Shown here: in pieces, positions 37,231 through 48,820 of the stretch
Layout of the letters: the number at the start of each line of letters is the position of its first letter
Position numbering within the stretch: the stretch's first letter is position 1
Source: Ianthella basta
Lineage: Eukaryota; Porifera; Demospongiae; Verongiida; Ianthellidae
Direction of reading: 5' to 3'
Assembly: GCA_964019415.1 (NCBI GenBank)
Contig: OZ025870.1
Location: 9,335,415 to 9,399,414, forward strand
DNA length: 64,000 nt
The notes under the pieces: generated by a model
Told to the model about the DNA's origin: nothing
What the model saw: the letters and a program-made list of their open reading frames with translations, nothing else
Databases searched by the model: none
Position numbers and translations under genes: made by a program

Positions 37231-38748
37231 ATGATGGGTGTACATCCTTTCAACCTCTGCCTTACCATACTCGCTCTCATGGTGGTTGTTCAGAGTGGAG
37301 TGTCTGCACAGCCTTCACCCATTCTGCTAAGTGAGTAACTTCTTAATCTGTCTTAAACACTGAGCACAAAACATTAATTTGTTACATGAGGAAGCCATAC
37401 ATCACCGCAAGCTGCAGTATGCTAATTTCGCATAACGCCACTGTTTACGCTTTCACACCTCATAACACACTGCGTCGAATGGGGCTCTTATTTGCTAACC
37501 CAATCACTTTCTAGCCTTAAACAAACGTTTTGTTTACTACTTTAGCAAAATGCCTTTGATATTCATCACCTTGCAAACTTTCTCCTGAACATTGGCTCTA
37601 GAATGATGAGTGCTTGGCACTTGGAAGCATGGTCATCAGCATAAATTTATGCCTTAGCACAGCATTGCACGTGTACGTTTATGGCAGTGACATGTAATTG
37701 TGCATGTAATGTCTATAGTGACAGAGAAACTCAGATTCCCTTTCCCGAGTTCACTTGATGGATCAACTTGAAGGTAGGTCTTGCCACTCCCAAGTTCTCC
37801 AGTCGTTTAAATCCTAGTACACTCTCTAAAAAGAAAGTTCTCCCTTCATACGCTGCTTGTAGGACTTCTAATCATCTGCCCTAGTGCCGACTCAAGCGGC
37901 GCCGACGCTTTATTCAGTACGAGAGGCCACTGACATCTCGCCTTTCGCCTTGTGCATGTTATAACTAGTACATATATTCTACCCAACACCATGAATGTGC
38001 TTAGAGTGTGGCCACTGTTTTGTTTACTGTAGTCCATGGTATAACGGCGTCACAGCTGGATGCCCGAGTTGAGAATGCACCAATTTCCAGGTGCAACACA
38101 GATGGTGAATATCGGTCACTGTGGTTGAATTTGAGCGTGACAAGTCTGTTAAATTGTCTTGATCATGGATTGAAGTGAGTTTTTTCACATTCATGTAGAA
38201 TTGCAGTTATGTCAGTATGGTAGTCATTATATACAGTAGCTGCATCTTTGATTGAGTGTGATTGAGGCATTGAGGTTATATGGTAACTGCATGATGAGAA
38301 TGCCATGCTATAATCTTCCGCCATGCACCTGCACTAGTTGTATTACTGCTCTCTGGTGCTTTGAATGAGGACTTTTTCACCAATGAGATTTACGCATGTT
38401 ATCTACACTGTCAACAGTAAATGTTGCTAATTTGGAATGATGTTATTTGCATGCTCTGAATCATGTGTAGCCTTTGAAATTTCCTCCACTTTGCTTCACA
38501 TGTTTTCTACTGCACAGACTCAACTATAATGCAACTACTAACACATACACTCCCAATGCCGGTGTCACTGTCCGAGTTGCAGGGGCTAATGGGAGTGATG
38601 TGACGAAGGTCGAGTTTTTGGACCCTCAAAATCGTCTTCCATACCTTCATGACACGGTTGAGTACTTTGTTGCCAGAGGCTACCAGAGGGACGTGTCTAT
38701 TAGAGCAGCACCATATGACTGGAGGTTTGCTGCAGGTAAATTATATGT

Positions 38749-38834
<86 letters not shown>

Positions 38835-40412
38835 CCCACACCCACCTACATGCACGCATCTACATGCACACACAAACGCATTCACATGCACACACAAACG
38901 CATCTGCATGCACACACAAGCGTGTGTGCATGCACACACAAACGCTTGTGCATGCACACACACCACACACACCACCCATGCACACACACACACACATACA
39001 CATGCGACCACACACACGCACACCACACGCACACACACACACAAATGCGGCCGCATACACACATGCACACACCACACTAACACCACAAATGCTCGCACGC
39101 GCACACATGCCGACCAACCTAGTATTCCAGGCTGTGCAACATTTTGCTGTAGTATCATGGAATTGCGACTTCTGACCAAGCTTTGAAATTTATTTCAGCA
39201 ATACATTGCAGCTATAAAGGCTGATTGATAGATCTGCATATTGTTGCTTATGCCTGTAGGCACTGGCTGTCACTCTTGATCTAGCTAGTTGCGCGCATCT
39301 TCCTTGCAGTCATCATAGTCTTAAATGCATGAAGCCTTCCCAAAGATGCAACTTAGTCCACATAAACTTGCATGGGACATGCAAACTTACATGGACTACA
39401 GTAAGTTGCATGTCCCATGCAACTTACTGTAGTCCATGTAAATTTTAGGCAGATTGCTGCTCTAAACAAAGTTGCTGCATGCAGGTTACACGATTGTAGA
39501 TTGGTTCATAATGTGTTGACCTTAGCTAGCCTAGATCTGTGTCCTTTACATTTCCCTTCTGCAGACATGCTTGAGGAACAGGGCTATTACAGTGGACTGA
39601 GGTCATTAGTGGAAGAAATGTATGCAGCCAATGGCATGACTCGTGTCACTCTGATAGCCCACAGCATGGGAGGACCAGTGTCCCTGTACTTTTTGAACAA
39701 CATTGTGAGCCAGACTTGGAAGGATACCTACATTCATGCCTATATTCCTGTAGTCGGTGCTTGGGATGGTTCGGTATTAGCACTGCAGTTCGTAATCTCT
39801 GGGTTTGTAACTAGCGATGCATTTCTCATTCGATCCGACTTGTGGAATAGTTTACGGGATCTTCTCCGCTCATTTCAAAGTGTGTTTTGGCTGCTTCCAA
39901 GTACAGCAGTATTTGGCAATGACACTGTTTTTGTGCAAGTTGGATCAGTCAATTATACTGCCAATGACTATGAAGCTCTGTTTCAGCGCATTGGTTACCC
40001 TGAAGGGTATACAATGTACACCAATGTTGCATCTCTGATGGATGGTTGGAGGGCACCAAATGTTTCCACTTACTGTTACTATGGCTTGCTTGGAGCCGAT
40101 AGCACTCCAGTAGGTTTCACTTATGCTGAAGCCGGTTTTCCAGATGCTGCACCCATCTCACGTACCTTGGCAAATGGTGACACAGTAGTGAGTCAAGTTA
40201 TTTCAGAGATCTGCCTGCGCTGGGAAACAGAGCAGAGTGCTCCCTTTGAATCTCGTACATTTGCTGCTAATCACATAGACATTATTTCTGATGATGACGT
40301 GCTTGCTGCCATTGGGGAAGTTGTGGGTGCACCCCGAAACGGAGTTGCCACTGCTGTAGCAAGCGTCTTTAGTTCTGTTTTGGCAGCTATGCTTGCATAC
40401 ATGCTGTCATAA
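37231..40412 (+). CDS. PLA2G15-like: LCAT/PLA2G15-like phospholipase-acyltransferase, copy 2
   Basis: Four exons (37231-37330, 38033-38174, 38518-38735, 39565-40412) join in frame to 435 residues. It shows the signal peptide, an ILLIHGITASQLD start, EFLDP, RAAPYDWR, nucleophile Ser in AHSMGGP, catalytic His in ANHIDI and the same hydrophobic C-terminus as copy 1. Differences: the mature N-terminus is six residues shorter, the ITGS after the His-Gly is ITAS, and the Asp motif reads NGDTVVS instead of NGDGTVN. Asp is kept but the usually invariant Gly and Thr are changed. Exon 4 remains fully open, so it is probably still translated. A possible ATTAAA signal is at 40463-40468. Confidence 0.82.
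38748..38828. repeat. (CA)n microsatellite beside a splice donor
   Basis: About 39 CA units starting some 15 bases after the exon 3 donor of LCAT-like gene 2, at the same place as in gene 1. Degenerate CACA/TGCACA sequence continues to about 39108. Confidence 0.95.
39387..39441. repeat. Perfect 26-bp inverted repeat with TCC spacer
   Basis: TTACATGGACTACAGTAAGT and following bases (39387-39412) are exactly complementary to 39416-39441. Genes 1 and 3 have only a single AGTCCACGTAAATTT-like segment at this point in intron 3, so the palindrome arose in copy 2 alone. Confidence 0.9.
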
Positions 40413-41404
40413 CTGGTGTTTAAATAGTGTTTGCTCAAGATGCTTGTATCTTTGCCTATAGCATTAAAGCTTACAATAACTAGTTTCTACCTAGTAAGGT
40501 TAGCAATAGAACTAGAGTTACTAAGTAGTGACCCATTTGGGTCAGGTGTGTTGTAGAGATCAAGAGTGTGCTCTTGTACATACTTGAACACATTTATAAT
40601 GATATAATTATCGTTTGAAGCAATTAAGACTGATGTAGCCATTAAGGCATGCCTGAAATGTCCAATTGACCTCACCTCTTTTGGTATAGTGTGTTCATTG
40701 AAATGCTATGCTGTGTATGTGCCATTCTGATGCATGACTGTATGTATAATATATACTAATCTCTCTGCATGTGCTATTGTTTATTTGAGATGTAGCTTAC
40801 TTTCAGTTTACAGCAAAGTGTCTGCTAATGCAAAAGTACAATATTGTGAAACTGTGCATAGTTGAAACCCATCATACAGTCACGCCCCCTTTATATTATT
40901 ATCTATTGCTCATGACCTCCCTCATCACACATAAGCATATACAATGCACATTTTACCTCTCTTCCTCTTCTGTGCCTAACAGCTCTAACTGACAATATCT
41001 TAACTTTCGCTGAAGCTAGTATACCAGTCTCATACCCAGCCTCACATGTTCCCGTGAAAATATATAGTCTGGTGCAATCGAGAACTACCCCCACCCCAAT
41101 GCGATGATATCCCCAATGTCAACTCTATCCAAAGAGATCTAGCTAGATTAACATAGGCAGTGACGGCGTGAAATCAAATGTGAAACTCCTATATCTGACC
41201 TGATGACATCTCTAGTTACTAGGGGAACAGCAGCAGATAATTGAAAATACACTCCTAAGGAGATAACATACAGTCAATAGCGCTGAAGTGGGCCCGTGGT
41301 TGGGCGTGGAGGCTGGGGTGTGGGGAGCGAGGGGATGGGATAGTGTAAAGGTGTTGAAGGGAAAGAGTACTGAGTGAAAGGGTACACACCACATGCTGCG
41401 CACA

Positions 41405-41405
41405 A

Positions 41406-41490
<85 letters not shown>
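41405..41490. repeat. (CA)n microsatellite
   Basis: About 43 CA units downstream of LCAT-like gene 2. The equivalent site in unit 1 (28932-28955) has only a few interrupted CACACA units. Confidence 0.95.
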
Positions 41491-41492
<2 letters not shown>

Positions 41493-41994
41493 ATGGACAG
41501 AACATTTAATTGATGCTGCAAATAACAGGGAAAATTGAGCCATTGAAAAGCAGTGCTTGCCTTTACATGTTGTGGGACACATGGTACAAATAGTATAGCT
41601 GTTTATGAGCCATTGCACATAGACAATTGTGTTAGGCCATGTAATAATATATATGTGACATGCTAAAACTGAAATGATGGGTAATGTGGCAGCAAGCCTG
41701 TTACAGCCGGATTCTAATTGCTCTCCTTCCTTTGCCTTTCAACATACACACTCAATACAAATGTGTACATTCACACACTGCATGTATTCACAAATACAAA
41801 CATTATACAGCAGTATACCATAAACATGTGCATTCCTACCATTACATTAAGTGACTCTCATCAGAACATAAACATGTAGTACTCACATACCTTACACACA
41901 CACATACTCACAACCTTACAGCACTTTGGACAACAGCAAAATAATTATAGGTCGATCACTACTTCAATTCCTAATGTCATCCTTTGAAGTGTCT

Positions 41995-42572
41995 AAAACG
42001 CACAGCCAGTAGTCTTATCAGTGAGTGAAGGGTTTCCTAGATTACATGTGCTGACCTCAGCAGAGCAGTGACTCCCACTCCCTGAGCAGGCTGAAGTGCT
42101 CTGTCTCTTATGGACTGTTCTTAAATATATATAAGGCGCATTTACACTGGAGCAAACTGGGATTAAACCCGATTTGGAGTCGACTTGTTTCAAGCGGGTA
42201 GTGAGCGTTCACACACACAGCTACACATTTGCTTAAGCAGCACTGAGCCACCGGGAGTTGCATGCATAGTTCGTAAGATGTGCATGCTGTTGTTGTTTTT
42301 CTGTGTAACAAGTAAGAATGCAGTATAATTGCAATATACATACAGTGTCAAAAATATTGTGATGATCGCACCCAAAATCGTGTATACATAGCTATATACG
42401 TTGTTTCCCGCTGTGATCATGCACACTCATGATGTTCACTCCAACCATGCAGTACACAGCATACCATTTATTGGAACAGTCTGTAAGAGACTGAGCACTT
42501 CAGCCTGCTCAGGGAGTGGGAGTCACTGCTCTGCTGAGGTCAGTGTGTATGATGTAATTTGGGAGACCTTCC
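41995..42572. mobile_element. Second copy of the long-TIR MITE, right end truncated
   Basis: Left arm GCACAGCCAGTAGTCTTATC matches 29926. The right arm (AGGGAGTGGGAGTCACTGCT) stops near 42572 where unit 3-type sequence takes over, so the outermost 20 or so bases are lost. Confidence 0.65.
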
Positions 42573-43579
42573 TCTCTTCGCCCTTTCCCTTCGCTCCAGC
42601 GAAGTGGATTGCGGAATTACCCCAATTACGGAATTACCCCCGTTTGCCTTATAGTTAACGCCCCAGGCGTTTGCAAACAGCCACACCCTCTTAACCAAAC
42701 ATCGAGGCTGAAACCTCTTTCCCTCTTCCATCTTTGTCTCAACGGAAGCATGACAGTTGGTGAGTGCCGACGTACATACTCGGCTGTGAACCGTGTAAAT
42801 TGCTATCCCTGTACTTGTAAAGTATCTTTAATAGACGAATAGCGGTCTGTAGCGTCTGTAGCTACGCAAGTGCCCCCAAAGGTCGCTGCGCTCGCTTCAA
42901 CTCACCCTTCAGCATACGTAGCTAGCTGCGTGTAAATCTAGGATGCACAGTCCACTCATATCGTGCACGTAGCATTATCTGTGCTTCCATATATGTGGAT
43001 TCTACTCAACCTAGTCAAACTTCCACTAGCTAGCTACCTAACGCGATGAAGGTTTGGCAAACATGTACGTAACTACATCTAGATTGCTAGCTACGTAGCA
43101 CTACCACGCTATGCTTATCCACTCGGTGGGTTTATTTTGCAGCCCAGCGCCTGATTCCCAATCTTGCCGTCCATCCGTCCTAACTTCCCACTGTGCAATT
43201 GCCATGCAGTGCATTCACATCCACTCCCATTGCCTGTCTTAATTGCTAAAAGTATTCTTGATAGGCTAGCTACAGGCCTTACTTCAACCCAGGCCACAGG
43301 CCCTACTTCACTACAATCCTTCTCAGTCTCACTAAATATCTTGACTACCGGATAATTGATGCTGAGCATGTCTCAGTGGGTGGTGTTCAGCAGTGGACTA
43401 GCAGAATTAGACTGTGGTTGCCTTGTGTATGTATGTCTATGCTTTATTGGGTTTTATTGTGTTCAAATTTCAAACAAGTGTAATCGCAGTCAGGCCCAAT
43501 GAAAGTGGCTATGTTTAAGACCTTAAAGGCAATATGTCATACCAAAATGCAATTGACGTCATTGCTGTCCGCATACGTT

Positions 43580-45465
43580 TAGATCTCGTTGCCACGGTAA
43601 GTTGCGTCTAAATGATGATTCTAAAACCCGTAGAAGCCTTCCTATTGCTTCGCGCGTGATTCTAAATCCCATACACGTACGTGGCGGGCAGAGTGCGCGT
43701 GACGATAAATTCCATACACGTACGCTGCGGGAAGAGCGCGGGTGACTATTATAATGACATCATAGTACAGGTTATTTATACACAATGGGCGTGAGTATAG
43801 TATAATAATAATAGTAATAGAGTCAGAGCTTAAAAGTCACTGAGAAGCTCTTCAATCTCTTTTTCTGAAAACTCTGGTATTGCCACTGGATCGTCCTGCG
43901 TGGTATTCGGCGGAGCACCATACGTGACGTTAATAGTGCAGCCACTCATTGACTGTACGTTCAATGTAACGGGCAGGCTGGCCATACGCGCCACGGAACT
44001 GCCCGTTGTCGGGTTCTCACTTGCGAAAGGATGTAGAAGGGCCTTTTGGTAATCAACTTCGCGGCTGACAGCAAGGATCGTGGAAGCAGCACTATGTTGC
44101 CTTTCGGTGGAGTGTTTGTACTGTCTCAAAGCGTCAACAGAGCGATGGCCTGTTCTCTCTTGAATTACTTTTTCTGGGACATTGGCTTTGAACAAGGCGG
44201 TGGCAGCTGTAGTACGGAGAGAATGGTTAGTTCTTATCTTGAGGCCTGCCTTTCCGCACATGCTTTTCACCATCCCACACAAAGTATTCTTTCCTATTGG
44301 TACTGCAGAGTACCATGGCCATGTGGATGGTGTTTTAGATAAAGGACAAAAGTAGAAAGCCCCAGCCTTGTGTGCATCTGGTGGCAGCTTACTGATGTAG
44401 AGATCCAAAAGGTGCACATGACATCTCTCTCCAGCTTCAGGCACTGTCACTGACTTGACCACCTTGTTGCCTATGCTTCTTCCAGAAAAAGTGCCCTTAT
44501 GGTTCTTTGAACCGTTTTCGTAGTAAACATAACCTGTCTCTTCTTGTTTGATTTGATCGATTGTCAATCTGCAATGTTCGTCGCCTCCTCTTAGACAAAA
44601 CTGCATCCCGATGTAGAAAAACACGGCATTGAGAAGAGATACAGGATTGCTCGTTACGAGTACTCCAGTTGCCCATAGATGGTCAATTTCGTCTTTGTCA
44701 AACGGCAGATGATGCGATGTAGGTGTTCCTATGTTCTTCTCTCGCAGTCCCCTGAAGATCACATCAAGAGAGTTATGCAATTCCTTAAAGTGATTGTCTT
44801 CTTTGTTAAGAAATGTGGGAGCATCTGCATTTTTGTTTTTCATGTGGCGCTGAATACCAGTCAGTAGAGAGTAGATGGTGTTTGGTGAATACTTTGACCC
44901 ATTGGTGGTCCTGGTTTCTGCTGCAAAACAGCTTAACAGTGGCTAAGCACAACAGGGTCATTGCTGTCTAGGATGTCATCAAGTACAGCTTCCTGCGAAA
45001 TGACATTCCTGTTGAGCTTCCACAACAGGAAGTTATTCAAGGCCCACCTTGTATTCTTCTCCATATTCTGCAGGGTGTAGCCTTGCTTCATTACATCCAT
45101 TTCCGCTTCCGTAACAAGGTGGAAACGCGACCTTTTGCTAGAAGGCGGTTTGGAGGAGGAGCTTGAACCCATAGGGGAAGTTCCCTTTCTACAGGCGGTA
45201 CAGCGGTCAACACCGAACTCTTTTTTCCCGATGCAGAAGCAAGCAGACGTTCCCGAGGCCATTCCGACTGACGAAGCAGCGTTCTAGACGGCGTACGTTG
45301 CCTAGAGGACAAGGTTTGTCGCCAATCAGTAGGGATCTAAATTACTTAAATGCTGACCAATCGGTGTCTACGAGATTTAGACCACCCGGCACTCGGGCGC
45401 TACAAGCCCTCGAGCTTCGTGATCTAAATCTCATAGACACCTCTTGGTCGGCATTTAACTATTAC
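43580..45465 (-). mobile_element. Crypton-like tyrosine-recombinase element
   Basis: The duplicated flanks at 24460 and 36915 are uninterrupted here (CTGTCCGTAAACGTATAGAC and CTGTCTGTAGATCTTG), so the insert is bounded at about 43580 and 45465. On the plus strand its ends are TTAGATCTCGTTGCCACGG and ATTTAACTATTAC, with no terminal inverted repeat. A 123-bp hairpin (45343-45465, arms AAATGCTGACCAATCGGTGT / ACCTCTTGGTCGGCATTT) closes the right end. It encodes the recombinase ORFs on the minus strand. No clear target-site duplication beyond a possible TAGAYCT is seen, in line with recombinase-type movement. Confidence 0.72.
43830..45262 (-). pseudogene. Tyrosine recombinase (KIAA1958/ZMYM-type, Crypton-like), one frameshift
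   Basis: Two minus-strand frames belong together. The upstream 109 residues (44933-45262) start MASGTSACFCIGKK, with a CFCIGKK...CTAC cysteine cluster, and end QNMEKNTRWALNNFLLWK...VVLSHC-stop. The downstream frame runs from FAAETRTTNGSKYSPNTIY (about 44930) through the Met at 44843 to 43830. The catalytic domain shows Arg in MQFCLRGGDEH, HSLRTTAATALF (His-x-x-Arg), GHRSVDALRQYKH (second His region plus the Tyr nucleophile) of the phage-integrase fold. A single missing base near 44938-44945 breaks the frame, so this copy is probably inactive unless spliced or shifted. Related proteins are known in vertebrates as KIAA1958 and ZMYM C-terminal domains, derived from Cryptons. Confidence 0.82.
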
Positions 45466-45758
45466 TAGACCTTTTATAATATTGGCATAACTTATCATTG
45501 AGGTGTTGTGTGGACTAATATGGTACTCTACATTTGTACATAGGCCAAATACTTGGCTCATGTTTGGCACATTTATATATGTCAGCCAGTTCACTGCAGC
45601 TAAAAGCTTGAGCATTTTTCACAATTGAACATATACCTATGCTAAAGTGCATTTTTACCATGTTGGATATTGTATATATGTGCATAATCATTATAAATGA
45701 TTTGTACTTCTACCTTTGCATCTACCGACATACAGCATTGATTTTGAGAAGCCCTAAA

Positions 45759-46856
45759 ATGAAGGGTGTACATCCTTTCAATCTCTGCCTTACCATACTC
45801 GCTCTCATGGTGGTTGTTCAGAGTGGAATTGCTGCACCTGCTCTGAACACGTCCCAGCCTTCACCCATTCTGGTAAGTGAGTAACTTCTTAATCTGTCTT
45901 AAACACTGAGCACAAAACATTAATATGTATTCTACCCAACACCATGAATGTGCTTAGAGTGTGGCCACTGTTTTGTTTACTGTAGTCCATGGTATAACGG
46001 CGTCACAGCTGGATGCCAGAGTTGAGAATGCACCAACTTCCTTCTGCAACACAAATGGTGAATTTGGGTCACTGTGGTTGAACGTGGCAAAGCTGGTATT
46101 TAATTGTCTTGATCATGGATTGAAGTGAGTTATTTCACATGCATGTAGAATTGCAGTTATGTCATTATATACAGTAGTCATTATTGCCTAGCTGCAAGTT
46201 TGATTGGGACACTACGTAACTGCATGATGAGAATTCTGTGCTTAAATCATATGGCATGCAACTGTATCAGCTATATTACTGCTCACCAGAACTTTGAACC
46301 AGGGCTTTTTCACCAATGAGATTTACGCATGTTATCTACACTGTCAACACTAAATTTTGCTAATTATGAATGATGTTATTTGCATGCTCTGAATCATGTG
46401 TAGCCTTAGAAATTGTCTCCACTTTGCTTCACATATTTTGTGCTGTACAGACTCAACTATAATGCAACCACTAACACATACACACCCAATGCCGGTGTCA
46501 CTGTCCGCGTTGGAGGGGCTAATGGGAGTGATGTGAGGAAGGCCGAGTTCTTGGACCCTTTCAATCTTATTCCATACCTTCATGACACGGTGGAGTACTT
46601 TGTTGCCAGAGGCTACCAGAGGGATGTGTCTATTAGAGCAGCACCATATGACTGGAGGTTTGCTGCAGGTAATTATATATATGTGTACATCCACACACCC
46701 ACCCACACACATGCACACCCACACCCACCTACATGTACGCATCCACATGCACACACAAATGCGTGTGCATGCACGCACGCACACACACCACACACCACAC
46801 ATGCACACACACACGCACACACACACATGTGGCACACGCACGCGCACACACCACAC

Positions 46857-46921
<65 letters not shown>

Positions 46922-48044
46922 TACAATACATGACAGCTATAAAGGCTGATTGACAGACCTGCATATTGTTGCTTATAGGCACTGGCTGGCACTCTTAATC
47001 TAGCTTATTCCACACATCTGCCATACAGTCATCATAGTCTTGCACGAAACCTTCCCAAAGATGCGATTTAGTCCACGTAAATTTTAGTCAGATTGCTGCT
47101 CTAAACAAAGTTGCTGCATGCAGGTTACACGATGCAAGAACTCTTCACTGGAGATTGTTTCATAACGTGTTGAGCCTAGCTAGCCTAGATCTGTGTCCTT
47201 TACATTTCCTTTCTGCAGACATGCTGGAGGATTCTGCAGACATGCTGGAGGAACAGGGTTATTACAATGAACTGAGGTCATTAGTGGAAGAAATGTATGC
47301 AGCCAACAACATGACTCGTGTCACTCTGGTAGTCCACAGCATGGGAGGACCGGTGTCCTTGTACTTTTTGAACAACATTGTGAGCCAGATTTGGAAGGAT
47401 ACCTACATTCATGCATATATTCCTGTAGCAGCTGCTTGGTATGGTGGGGTAGCAGCACTGGAGAATGTAATCTCTGGGGTTTCAGATGGGGTTGAATTTC
47501 TTCTTCTTCTTCTCCGACTTGTGGGTTCGTGTACGGGATACTCTCCGCTCATTTCAAAGTGTGTTTTGGCTGCTTCCAAGTGCTCTAGCATTTGGCAATG
47601 ACACTGTTTTTGTGCAAGTTGGATCAGATCAGTACACTGCTAATGACTTTGAAACTCTGTTTCAGCGCATTGGTTACCCAGATGGGTATGCAATGTACAA
47701 CAGTGTTGCACCTCTGGTGGATGGTTGGAGGGCACCAAATGTTCCCACTTGCTGTTACTATGGCTTGCGTGGAGCCGGTAGCACTCCAGTAGGCTTCACT
47801 TATGCTGTAGCCAATTTTCCAGATGCTGCACCCATCTCACGTACCATGGGAAATGGAAACAGAGCAGAGTGCTCCCTTTGAATCCCGTTCATTTGCTGCT
47901 ACTCACATGGGAATCCTTTCTGACGATGACTTGCTTGCTGCCATCGGGGAAGTTGTGGGTGCATGCGGATCCGGAGTTGCCACTGCTGTAGCGAGCGTCT
48001 TTAGTTCTGTTTTGGCAGCTATGCTTGCATACATGCTGTCATAA
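45759..48044 (+). pseudogene. LCAT/PLA2G15-like copy 3, pseudogene
   Basis: Exons 1-3 (45759-45876, 45986-46124, 46451-46668) and the start of exon 4 (47219) match copies 1 and 2 with intact splice sites and Ser in VHSMGGP. Exon 4 is broken twice. A CTT-repeat expansion at about 47498-47513 adds four bases compared with copy 1 and shifts the frame to a stop at 47599-47601. At about 47857 a 47-bp deletion removes the catalytic Asp motif (NGDGTVN) through CLRW. The sequence after it resumes as TEQSAPFESR and keeps the His and the hydrophobic end. The exon 4 acceptor is also duplicated. A truncated product is possible but could not be catalytic. Confidence 0.85.
46858..46918. repeat. (CA)n microsatellite in intron 3 of pseudogene 3
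   Basis: About 29 CA units preceded by interrupted CACA/CACGCAC from 46690. The pure run is farther from the donor than in copies 1 and 2. Confidence 0.9.
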
Positions 48045-48696
48045 CTGGTGTGTAAATAGTGTTCGCTCTAGATGCTTGTATTTACCTATAGCTTACAATA
48101 GCTAGTTTCTATATAGTAAGGTTAGCAACAGAACAAGAGTTACTAAATAGTGACTCATTTGGTTCAGATGTTGTAGAGATTCCGAGTGTGCTCTTGTATT
48201 GTACTTTTACACATTTATGGTGATATATTGGTTGAGGAAACACAGATGTAGCCATTATATATGCATGTATGAATTGTCTTCACCTCTTTCGGTATCTTAA
48301 TGTTATGGCTGTTTCTTGGAATGTGTTAGTGTTAGTGTCTATTGAAATGCTATGCTGTGTATTTGCCATTCTGATGCATAACTGTATGCATATATTAATC
48401 TTTCTGTGCTATTACTTGTTCAAGATCTGGCTTCCTTTCAGTTTAATGCAAAGTATCAGCAAATTAATGCAAATATATATTGTGATACAATACATACTTG
48501 AAACCCATCATGAAGTCACGTGCCTCCTTTGTTATCATCTATTGCTCATGACCTGCCTCATATCACATAGGTACAGTAAAAGACTTGGCTAGACTAATCC
48601 CTGTAAGTTCTCTGCACTTTGTTGCGCTTCAATAGCTGCTCATGTTCCCAGGATACGCTTGCTCAAAGTACAACCTAGTGCAATTATGAGAAAACA

Positions 48697-48820
48697 GCCT
48701 GTAACCCTTCTGTTAGTATATCCATAAACATAGTGACGGCATAACTATTCTTCCTGGTTTGAAGCGCAGGAAAGAACTGCGGTTTTCAAACTTGGCCAGG
48801 GTGTTGGGACTATACCTAGT
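48697..48820. repeat. Dispersed repeat, copy 2
   Basis: Same blocks as 5391-5517 (ATAACTATTCTTCCTGGTTT, GAAGCGCAGGAA, AAACTTGGCCAGGGTGTT). Confidence 0.5.

Larger units (their letters stand above)
30447..42572. repeat. Segmental duplication, unit 2
   Basis: Begins with the same TATAATAACAGTGTTCGTAC as unit 1 at about 21675 and carries LCAT-like gene 2. Relative to unit 1 it has gained foreign blocks at 31391-33616 and 34486-36084. Confidence 0.85.
42650..48560. repeat. Segmental duplication, unit 3 (shortened)
   Basis: Begins with AGTTAACGCC homologous to 22926 of unit 1. It lacks most of the 5' flank and holds the Crypton-like element and LCAT-like pseudogene 3. Its 3' similarity to the other units fades near 48560. 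Confidence 0.75.
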
